From Candidatus Aenigmatarchaeota archaeon (GTDB lineage Archaea; Aenigmatarchaeota; Aenigmatarchaeia; QMZP01): 5,188 nt of DNA. The stretch is from positions 1 through 5,188 of the forward strand of contig DAOUYM010000055.1 of NCBI GenBank assembly GCA_030666115.1, written 5' to 3'. The notes beneath the pieces are model-generated. The model made no database searches and was not told the origin of the DNA. It saw only the letters and a program-made list of their open reading frames with translations. How positions within the stretch are numbered: the first letter of the stretch is position 1; each line of letters starts with the position of its first letter. Of this stretch, positions 1-4,427 are shown piece by piece. The position numbers and the translations under genes are program-made.

Positions 1-1
1 G

Positions 2-409
2 TTTGCAATTCCTTTGGTGGACAAAGATGGTTGGAGGACCGCACATGATTTCTATTCTGAAGTTCTTGGTCTGGGTATTTTATTCCGGGTACACAAAACC
101 CAAGTACCGGGAAAATCACTTCCTGTATGGGTTGATGACAAATTCAAGTTGGTTTTCTTTGTGAACTTGGTTTTCTTTTTGAACTTTGTGGAAGGATGTG
201 CTGTGAAGGAGTCAAATGTGTATGATGTGAAATTACCCGAGGACCCGGAATCCTGTGACAAAATCAGATTCTGTATACCGAAAAAGGGAATTGAAAACGG
301 ATCTAATTGGCTTATAATTAATATTCTTGCATACAGAGGTGAAGATGGGGAAACAATGATTGAAACCACTAAGAAATTCGAATTCGAAGTGTCCTGGCAT
401 AAAGAATAA
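2..409 (+). CDS. C-terminal part of an unrecognised protein (5' end outside window)
   Basis: The frame is open to the left edge (base 2 onward reads F-A-I-P-L-V-D-K), so the TTG at base 14 is probably an internal leucine and the visible 135 residues are a C-terminal fragment. It ends at TAA 407-409. The content alternates polar and hydrophobic strands (FYSEVL, LVFFVN, KIRFCIP, WLIINILAY) and closes with a KKFEFEV strand, which looks like a beta-sandwich of the kind found in secreted or surface proteins; that is inference from pattern, not a family match. Three cysteines (visible residues 66, 85, 91) could form a disulphide. There is no membrane anchor in the visible part. The hydrophobic stretch LVFFVN-LVFFLN comes from an 18-bp tandem duplication. 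The next gene starts about 140 bp downstream behind two hairpins, so co-transcription is doubtful. I do not recognise the family and assign no function. Confidence 0.6.
   Translation, partial: FAIPLVDKDGWRTAHDFYSEVLGLGILFRVHKTQVPGKSLPVWVDDKFKLVFFVNLVFFLNFVEGCAVKESNVYDVKLPEDPESCDKIRFCIPKKGIENGSNWLIINILAYRGEDGETMIETTKKFEFEVSWHKE
149..184 (+). repeat. 18-bp tandem duplication inside the first gene
   Basis: Bases 149-166 and 167-184 are adjacent copies of an 18-base unit beginning ttggttttctt, differing at one base (g161 against t179). The repeat is in frame and encodes LVFFVN then LVFFLN, so it lengthens a hydrophobic strand by six residues without breaking the reading frame. Confidence 0.9.
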
Positions 410-422
410 TAAGCATACCCAT

Positions 423-446
423 GGGCCTTGTTTAATCAGGCCCTTT
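423..446 (+). terminator. Hairpin with short T run, probable terminator of the first gene
   Basis: GGGCCT (423-428) and AGGCCC (438-443) form a perfect 6-bp GC-rich stem around a 9-nt loop, followed by TTT. It sits 13 bases after the stop codon at 409. The T run is short, so termination would be weak; a role in mRNA 3'-end protection is possible too. Confidence 0.5.
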
Positions 447-457
447 AGAAGAATATT

Positions 458-480
458 CCCGGCAGCATTGTTTGCCGTGG
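458..480. repeat. Inverted repeat upstream of the 610-residue gene
   Basis: CGGCA (460-464) pairs with TGCCG (473-477) around an 8-nt loop, and the flanking CC (458-459) can pair with GG (479-480) across a single bulged T. It lies in the 141-bp spacer between two genes, about 70 bp before the next ATG. It could be a second transcript-end hairpin or a protein-binding site. The sequence does not tell which. I see no convincing promoter in 481-540. Confidence 0.4.
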
Positions 481-540
481 TTTAGATAGATTCTTTTCAC
501 AGGAAAAGATATTCTGGTTTTTAAGACCATAAAAATCAAT

Positions 541-545
541 GGAGG
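541..545 (+). promoter_or_regulatory. Shine-Dalgarno site fixing the start at 551
   Basis: GGAGG followed by five A residues precedes ATG 551. This decides against the in-frame ATG at 539, which overlaps the site and has no ribosome site of its own. The 5-nt spacing matches the 2578 gene and the minus-strand 4279 gene. Confidence 0.8.
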
Positions 546-550
546 AAAAA

Positions 551-2383
551 ATGGAAAAAAGAGTGATTTTTATTGCAATTTTTGTGTTTTTGTTCGCCTT
601 CACTTCAGTGGAGGTGTTTGGTAAGAGACTGGAATCCCTACAGCAGGGGGAGATTCCCTCAGGGATGGAGAAGAAGGTGTCTTTATTGGTATCAAATAAG
701 GATGTCAGTGGTATAGAGCCCCGGAAAACGATCAGAAAGGAAGAGATAATCTTCTACGAGAATGGTAAATGGTGGCTTGATTTCCTGAAGAAAGGAAAGA
801 AGATATATATTGTTGATGTTGAAGGTGTTGGGAAATTCACCTACACCAAGATCGGCAAGAAGAAGCGGAAGCTTCGCATTTTCTTCCTTGCAAAACACGG
901 GACAAAGGATGATCCGAATGCACCGTCGACCAGGAAAGAGATTTCTGATCAGTTCAGGGAGACAAACAGGGAATTCACGGATAGTATGGGTGAAATGCAG
1001 AAAGTCCAGGAAGAATACACCAACATAAGTGTTAAATATTCACACAGTGTGCTTAGAAAGGAACTTAGAAAGGAGTTTAGAAAGGAGATCCTGGAGAACA
1101 AAAGGAATATCACTAAGTTAATGAAACGGGACAGGAAGAAAAAGCCACTACCTGTGAAATTATTCAACGGTGCTGTGGTAGAGGGCCAGCCCAATGATTT
1201 AGACCTTGGAAAGATCCCGCTCATGAACGGACGCATCAGTAATGAATGGATAAAAGAAACAGGGTCAAAGGAAGAGACACTGACCAAGGACACCCGATTC
1301 AATATGCAATCAAGATGGGAACTGTTCCCAGGATCGCTTTCATACCAGTTTTACAGAGTCACATTACCGAAAGATACTGTGGTGGTGAGATACAAGAACA
1401 AGGGAATAAGCCACCACAAGGATACCGGACTGCTGATCTCTCCAGTCACTGAAGAACTGGTGCCTTCAACTCCGAGATACGTCCCGAAGAAATATACGAA
1501 GCTATTCGTTTCCAATAAGATCAGCAAGAAGAAGGCAAAGGAAATGGGTCTCGAGCTCAAGAAGTTGCCAAAGAAAACCGAGTCCATTATCTTCTCAGGA
1601 ATATGTAATGGAAGGTCGAAATGGAGATTGGACACGATCAAGAAAGGTAGAGTGATGTTATGGGATCCGAGCAAGAAGGTTTACGTGGCTATCTATAAGT
1701 GCGGAAATCTGGTTTTCGATCCCAAAGACGGCCTGGTACCGGGAAAATCATATTACGCCTCGAATACTGATTTAGAGAAACTCAAGGGAAGCGTCGGGAA
1801 GCTGGAAAGGGTTATAGGCGAATACAACACTGAGAAAGGGACGATCAGTTATAGGCTGGATGAACATGACGAAAAGATTGACGATCTAGACAGCAAAGCC
1901 AATCGTAACTTATGGTTAGCGCTCATTGCTTTAGCGCTCGCTCTTTTATTATTTTTAGATAGATACCTTCCCTTGATTTTTCTCTCGATTCTGCGTATGA
2001 TGGGGAGGCCCAAAACTTCAGCAGCAGAGAAACCAACCAAACCACCGCCAACCAAGCCACTAGTCACTCCATCACCCGAGAAGCCAGAAACTATACCCGA
2101 ATCCGAGATCAAAGCAGATGAAGAAGTGCCAGAAGAACCTGAGGTAGAGGAATCCGAAATTCCAACAGAGAAGCAAACCGAGCCAACCCCTAAAGAATCA
2201 TCTGGGGAAGAAGTAAAGGAAACTCCTAAAGAGAAAGAAGTGGAAGTGGAACAGGCTGAAACAGAAGTAACTCCTGAAGATGAACAAGAATACCCTGAAG
2301 TGAATCCCGAGAAAATAAAAAATAGGAAAAAATTCGAGAATAATCAGAAGAAAAAAAACAGTAAAGAATCAGATAAAGAGTAA
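551..2383 (+). CDS. Predicted type I membrane protein with duplicated ectodomain module, coiled coils and acidic/proline-rich tail
   Basis: 610 residues from ATG 551, chosen because GGAGG lies 5 nt upstream; ATG 539 would add four residues. Residues 1-24 are a signal peptide (lysine/arginine, a Phe/Ile/Val core, then S-V-E-V-F-G). Two related modules follow, about residues 40-114 and 313-389; both contain L-x-V-S-N-K and, further on, I-I-F ... N-G-(K/R) ... W-x-L-D-x-x-K-K-G. Between them, 129-196 is strongly charged and helix-prone (three LRKE-type tetrads at 168-179), probably a coiled coil. The only two cysteines (352 and 384) are both in the second module and could form a disulphide. Heptad-like sequence at 410-452 leads to one membrane helix (about 454-469, possibly extended to 481), then R-M-M-G-R-P-K, which by the positive-inside rule places the tail in the cytoplasm. 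Residues about 488-610 are Pro/Glu/Lys-rich and likely disordered. I recognise no family; the role is unknown, with a surface receptor, scaffold or envelope structural protein as possibilities. Confidence 0.85.
   Translation: MEKRVIFIAIFVFLFAFTSVEVFGKRLESLQQGEIPSGMEKKVSLLVSNKDVSGIEPRKTIRKEEIIFYENGKWWLDFLKKGKKIYIVDVEGVGKFTYTKIGKKKRKLRIFFLAKHGTKDDPNAPSTRKEISDQFRETNREFTDSMGEMQKVQEEYTNISVKYSHSVLRKELRKEFRKEILENKRNITKLMKRDRKKKPLPVKLFNGAVVEGQPNDLDLGKIPLMNGRISNEWIKETGSKEETLTKDTRFNMQSRWELFPGSLSYQFYRVTLPKDTVVVRYKNKGISHHKDTGLLISPVTEELVPSTPRYVPKKYTKLFVSNKISKKKAKEMGLELKKLPKKTESIIFSGICNGRSKWRLDTIKKGRVMLWDPSKKVYVAIYKCGNLVFDPKDGLVPGKSYYASNTDLEKLKGSVGKLERVIGEYNTEKGTISYRLDEHDEKIDDLDSKANRNLWLALIALALALLLFLDRYLPLIFLSILRMMGRPKTSAAEKPTKPPPTKPLVTPSPEKPETIPESEIKADEEVPEEPEVEESEIPTEKQTEPTPKESSGEEVKETPKEKEVEVEQAETEVTPEDEQEYPEVNPEKIKNRKKFENNQKKKNSKESDKE
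1052..1087 (+). repeat. Three 12-bp tandem repeats encoding LRKE-LRKE-FRKE
   Basis: Units at 1052-1063, 1064-1075 and 1076-1087 share the core ttagaaagga and differ at the first or last base. They are in frame and encode L-R-K-E, L-R-K-E, F-R-K-E inside the predicted coiled-coil stretch of the 610-residue protein. Confidence 0.9.
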
Positions 2384-2430
2384 GGAGATTCCACAGACAA
2401 AGGTCAACTAAGCCCCAATTTAAACTCCCC

Positions 2431-2438
2431 ATATAAAA
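2431..2438 (+). promoter_or_regulatory. Candidate archaeal TATA box in the 2384-2577 spacer
   Basis: ATATAAAA flanked by C runs stands out as a TATA-type element. Established archaeal spacing (box centre about 26 nt before the start) puts initiation near 2457-2462, at the purine-rich AAAGGAGG. A second AT-rich element, aatttaaa (2417-2424), lies just upstream. A transcript from here would either end at the hairpin terminator at 2482-2518, giving a roughly 60-nt RNA, or read through into the 2578 gene with a leader of about 120 nt. No purine-rich BRE-like hexamer is obvious. Confidence 0.4.
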
Positions 2439-2458
2439 CCCCAAAACTGCCATGGGCC

Positions 2459-2467
2459 AAAGGAGGT
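2459..2467 (+). promoter_or_regulatory. Orphan Shine-Dalgarno-like sequence
   Basis: AAAGGAGGT is a near-ideal complement to the 3' end of 16S rRNA, but no ATG, GTG or TTG lies within the usual 4-12 nt (the following bases are cccgtcgttttatta). It is therefore not serving an obvious gene. It can pair with CCTCTTTT (2505-2512, 8 pairs including one G-U) at the terminator base, and its AAGGAG core with CTCCTT (2560-2565) next to the ribosome site of the 2578 gene. Confidence 0.4.
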
Positions 2468-2481
2468 CCCGTCGTTTTATT

Positions 2482-2518
2482 AGGAAGGACATTAAGTTGT
2501 CCTTCCTCTTTTTTCTTT
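2482..2518 (+). terminator. Strong hairpin-plus-U terminator
   Basis: AGGAAGGAC (2482-2490) and GTCCTTCCT (2499-2507) form a perfect 9-bp stem with an 8-nt loop, followed by c-tttttt-c-ttt. This has the architecture of a classical intrinsic terminator. It ends either the 610-residue gene, about 100 bp after its stop, or a short transcript starting near 2460. Confidence 0.75.
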
Positions 2519-2527
2519 AGAACACAT

Positions 2528-2556
2528 AAAGGGGCCTGCTCATATGGGCCCCTTTT
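2528..2556. terminator. Second perfect hairpin, possible terminator or leader element
   Basis: AAAGGGGCC (2528-2536) and GGCCCCTTT (2547-2555) form a 9-bp stem around a 10-nt loop, with only one further T. Because A and T runs flank the GC core on both sides, it could act in either direction. It stands between the strong terminator and the ribosome site of the 2578 gene, so any mRNA for that gene starting upstream would carry it in its leader. Confidence 0.45.
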
Positions 2557-2559
2557 ACA

Positions 2560-2574
2560 CTCCTTGAGGAGGAG
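2560..2574 (+). promoter_or_regulatory. Shine-Dalgarno site of the 2578 gene inside a small hairpin
   Basis: AGGAGG (2567-2572) lies 5 nt before ATG 2578 and fixes that start. CTCC (2560-2563) directly upstream can pair with GGAG (2568-2571) around TTGA, so the ribosome site could be partly masked. The stem is short (4-5 bp), so masking would be weak by itself. Confidence 0.65.
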
Positions 2575-2577
2575 AAA

Positions 2578-3303
2578 ATGACTATATTTTTGATTTATCT
2601 TGTATCATGCGTCTTTTTAGCAGGACTTCTTATTTCCTATGCTTTTGATGTTATTCTAAGTACTTATAGCGAAGGGGAATCTGATGTTAATGAGATAAAC
2701 AGAGAGGCCAGGATCGTTGTCAGAACCTCATTAAAGAACTTTGGACTGGTGTTTATATTCGTTCTGGGTATTTTGATACCATTAATGTATACTCCTCAAC
2801 TATTAACAGAAACCGGTATATGGAAAAAAGTTGCCATAGGTCTCATTAGCTTCAATTTTATTGGATTGACTTTTCTAGTCATGAACAAGACATGTCCACC
2901 CAGTGGGGGTTCTTATGATTTCTGGTTATTTGATACCTCTGTTCTTGTTTCAAAAACAGGGTTCTTCCAAACCATAATGTGGTTGATCATTATAACACTC
3001 TCTTTCGTGGCTGGATATTATCTCGGCGACCTGATTACTAGTTTTTCCCTGTTATGTGTGTGGTGGATTGGACTGGCCATAATTAACCTGATATTCCTGA
3101 GATTCGAATATAAATTCTATTACTGTAGAGCTGGCAACACATATGAAAACATTGAACAGGACGTGCTTAAGTTTGATAACATACATTTTATCTCAAATAT
3201 GAATGTTCTCTCGAAAACAGAATTCATTTACAGCGACCATATTACATTTAATGCCTTTATTATACTATTTGCCATTTTGGGTCTTCTTTTTTACAGTTTT
3301 TAG
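2578..3303 (+). CDS. Unrecognised six-helix membrane protein
   Basis: 241 residues, starting at ATG 2578 behind a clear AGGAGG at 5 nt, ending in TAG 3301-3303. Six hydrophobic segments are visible at about residues 2-23, 54-71, 84-102, 130-150, 155-175 and 224-241. Arg/Lys-rich loops at 24-53, 103-129 and 176-223 would be cytoplasmic by the positive-inside rule, putting both termini outside. The third of these, about 48 residues, is the largest soluble portion. There is no signal peptide beyond the first helix and no recognisable catalytic motif, nucleotide-binding loop or transporter signature. The gene is much more AT-rich than the 3425 and 4428 genes; two sampled 60-base lines have 25% and 28% G+C. 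It follows the 610-residue protein on the same strand but behind two hairpins, so joint function is only a possibility. I do not recognise the family. Confidence 0.8.
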   Translation: MTIFLIYLVSCVFLAGLLISYAFDVILSTYSEGESDVNEINREARIVVRTSLKNFGLVFIFVLGILIPLMYTPQLLTETGIWKKVAIGLISFNFIGLTFLVMNKTCPPSGGSYDFWLFDTSVLVSKTGFFQTIMWLIIITLSFVAGYYLGDLITSFSLLCVWWIGLAIINLIFLRFEYKFYYCRAGNTYENIEQDVLKFDNIHFISNMNVLSKTEFIYSDHITFNAFIILFAILGLLFYSF

Positions 3304-3328
3304 AATGGAATAGCTTCTAGTTAGACGC

Positions 3329-3360
3329 ACAGGGAAGAATTTATACTTCCCTGTTATTTT
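3329..3360 (+). terminator. Hairpin terminator of the 2578 gene
   Basis: ACAGGGAAG (3329-3337) and CTTCCCTGT (3346-3354) form a perfect 9-bp stem around an 8-nt AT-rich loop, followed by tatttt. It starts 25 bases after the TAG stop. The trailing T run supports termination on the plus strand; on the minus strand the hairpin is followed by gcg rather than T residues. Confidence 0.65.
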
Positions 3361-3403
3361 GTCAAATTAAAGGGACTTAATTAGAGTATCTATAGAGATG
3401 CCT

Positions 3404-3424
3404 AAAGATAACAGAATAATAGAA
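3404..3424 (-). terminator. T-rich tract after the DUF63 gene
   Basis: Immediately after the minus-strand stop (3425), the minus-strand sequence is T-rich (ttctattattctgttatctt), without a hairpin. Archaeal RNA polymerase is known to terminate at such tracts. The rest of 3361-3403 shows no gene or other structure I can support. Confidence 0.35.
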
Positions 3425-4279
3425 CTAAACCATCGCACCGAGCCGGATCATGTCCCTTAAGCCAGGGGCTAGGCCGAGTATCAGGATCACAATCTTGAGG
3501 AAGTTCTTGAAGTCACCATCCTCTGCGTAGCGGTCCACTATCCAGAGGACCGGCAGGACGACCGCAATCTTGAGGAAGAACATCGCTGCAGGGCCCATTA
3601 GAGGGAAGAATAGCCTGGGCACCACGTGCTGCTCAAGGTAACCGAACAGGGACAGGGCTGTCACAGTGGCTGTAGCGTCCAGGAAATGCGCAGTAAGGAT
3701 GCCCGCGTTCTCTGCTGAAAGCAGCTTTCCGAATGAGGGCATGTATTTTGAGAGTGGTTTCCTGGCAAAAACGTACCTGGGAACAAAGAACGCGGCGCCC
3801 CAGATCAGGGTTATGCCGAGTATGAAGTAGATGGGGAATGGATTCACTATGGGAAGTATCAGGAAATTGATCGCGACCAGCACCACACCCATAACAAACA
3901 TCGGCTTCCAGTACTGGAACCTTGAGAAACGCTGGATCAGAAGCGATATCAGCAGCACAGCGAGTGCCAGGGCGAATGTTATTATGTAGCTTCCTGGAGT
4001 AGGGAATATTGGTGAGTTGTAGAAGATATTCAATCCAGGCGACAGTGCGCCTGCGTAGGCTGCATCGTGAAGGACCCTTGTGCTGGATCCCCACATTATG
4101 AAGGGAAGGATGGCCAGGAAGAAATATCGATCGATATGAACATCCAGCCTCTTGAGCATCCTGTACACAAGGTAAACGCCCGCTATGAGCAATAAAGAGT
4201 AGACTATCGTGTTGATCGGGTTGTACCACCCGTTCTGAAGAATAGGTGCCAGGAAGTACTCGTTTATGAAGTCGCTCAT
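3425..4279 (-). CDS. DUF63 family archaeal integral membrane protein
   Basis: 284 residues, about the usual family length as I recall it. The sequence carries what I recognise as DUF63 hallmarks: W-Y-N-P-I-N-T near residue 18, G-S-S-T-R-V-L-H-D-A at 64-73, P-G-S-Y at 95-98, A-H-F-L-D-A at 197-202, E-Q-H-V-V-P at 216-221, and the C-terminal G-L-A-P-G-L-R-D at 269-276. About eight membrane helices are visible, near 23-41, 52-66, 97-116, 125-145, 148-168, 191-213, 229-248 and 259-275. The conserved His, Asp and Arg residues lie at or near helix ends, which could suggest an enzyme or transporter, but the family's function is unknown to me. ATG 4279 is supported by AAAGGA 5 nt upstream. The gene diverges from the endonuclease IV-like gene with a 148-bp shared upstream region. 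It is more G+C-rich than the 2578 gene (a sampled line has 58%). Confidence 0.9.
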   Translation of the reverse strand: MSDFINEYFLAPILQNGWYNPINTIVYSLLLIAGVYLVYRMLKRLDVHIDRYFFLAILPFIMWGSSTRVLHDAAYAGALSPGLNIFYNSPIFPTPGSYIITFALALAVLLISLLIQRFSRFQYWKPMFVMGVVLVAINFLILPIVNPFPIYFILGITLIWGAAFFVPRYVFARKPLSKYMPSFGKLLSAENAGILTAHFLDATATVTALSLFGYLEQHVVPRLFFPLMGPAAMFFLKIAVVLPVLWIVDRYAEDGDFKNFLKIVILILGLAPGLRDMIRLGAMV

Positions 4280-4284
4280 AAGCG

Positions 4285-4290
4285 TCCTTT
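4285..4290 (-). promoter_or_regulatory. Shine-Dalgarno site of the DUF63 gene
   Basis: On the minus strand AAAGGA is followed by cgctt and ATG 4279, a 5-nt spacing identical to the 551 and 2578 genes. It supports the chosen start. Confidence 0.65.
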
Positions 4291-4306
4291 AATTATGAGG
4301 CATATT

Positions 4307-4316
4307 CTTAATAAAG
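4307..4316 (-). promoter_or_regulatory. Candidate TATA box for the DUF63 gene
   Basis: The minus strand reads CTTTATTAAG here, centred about 33 nt before ATG 4279. Archaeal spacing would place initiation near 4286-4288. That gives a leader so short that it would only partly include the Shine-Dalgarno motif, so the exact start or box could be slightly different. Confidence 0.35.
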
Positions 4317-4322
4317 AAAGCG

Positions 4323-4344
4323 TGGCGGTGAGAAACACCCGCCA
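4323..4344. repeat. Inverted repeat in the divergent intergenic region
   Basis: TGGC-GGTG (4323-4330) pairs with CACC (4336-4339) and GCCA (4341-4344) around a 5-nt loop with one bulged C, 8 bp in total. It lies just upstream of the candidate DUF63 TATA box. It is a possible regulator-binding site, not identified. Confidence 0.45.
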
Positions 4345-4349
4345 AAACA

Positions 4350-4372
4350 ACCGGCATGCAACTGCATGTGGT
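4350..4372. repeat. CATGCA-ac-TGCATG palindrome in the divergent intergenic region
   Basis: CATGCA (4355-4360) and TGCATG (4363-4368) are perfect inverted copies separated by 2 bp. Flanking ACC (4350-4352) and GGT (4370-4372) extend the symmetry with unequal gaps. A 2-bp spacer is more typical of a dimeric protein-binding site than of an RNA hairpin. It sits roughly midway between two divergent starts and could serve either gene. Confidence 0.5.
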
Positions 4373-4376
4373 GCTG

Positions 4377-4396
4377 TTTAAACCCCTTTTTAAACC
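4377..4396 (+). repeat. Direct repeat TTTAAACC, 12-bp period, with TATA-like character
   Basis: TTTAAACC occurs at 4377-4384 and 4389-4396. The second copy (within tttttaaacc) could be a TATA element, placing initiation near 4417 and giving an 11-nt leader for ATG 4428. The pair could also bind a regulator, since 12 bp is close to one helical turn. Confidence 0.35.
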
Positions 4397-4415
4397 TTTT
4401 TGTATTTGCAGCGCC

Positions 4416-4426
4416 ATATATAAATA
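4416..4426 (+). promoter_or_regulatory. Best TATA-like box before the endonuclease IV-like gene
   Basis: ATATATAAATA is the closest match to an archaeal TATA box in the intergenic region. Its centre predicts initiation near 4447, which is downstream of ATG 4428 and ATG 4434 but upstream of ATG 4485. If it is the real promoter, translation must begin at 4485. Confidence 0.4.
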
Positions 4427-4427
4427 T

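Noticed and set aside
52..369. 105-codon minus-strand frame opposite the first gene
   Set aside because: Composition (Ser, Pro, Thr, Lys mixed without strands or motifs) looks like a shadow, and the plus frame is open to the window edge and carries an in-frame tandem duplication.
539..541. ATG 539 as the start of the 610-residue protein
   Set aside because: The ATG overlaps the GGAGG ribosome site that is ideally spaced for ATG 551, and the signal peptide is complete from 551.
949..1302. 117-codon minus-strand frame within the 610-residue gene
   Set aside because: It is antisense to a well-supported coding frame and is Ser/Phe/Leu-rich, as expected from the reverse complement of Lys/Glu-rich codons.
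2468..2577. A small gene behind the AAAGGAGGT motif at 2459
   Set aside because: No ATG, GTG or TTG lies at a usable distance. The frame that runs on ends in the ribosome site of the 2578 gene and consists largely of the terminator hairpins.
3633..4229. 198-codon open frame on the minus strand
   Set aside because: It overlaps the DUF63 gene in another frame on the same strand. The DUF63 frame has recognised motifs and coherent membrane helices; this one is low-information, rich in Arg, His and Ser, with no ribosome site examined that competes.
4323..4372. A tRNA or box C/D guide RNA in the divergent spacer
   Set aside because: The two inverted repeats suggested a structured RNA, but no cloverleaf, T-loop consensus, or box C and D pair can be found.
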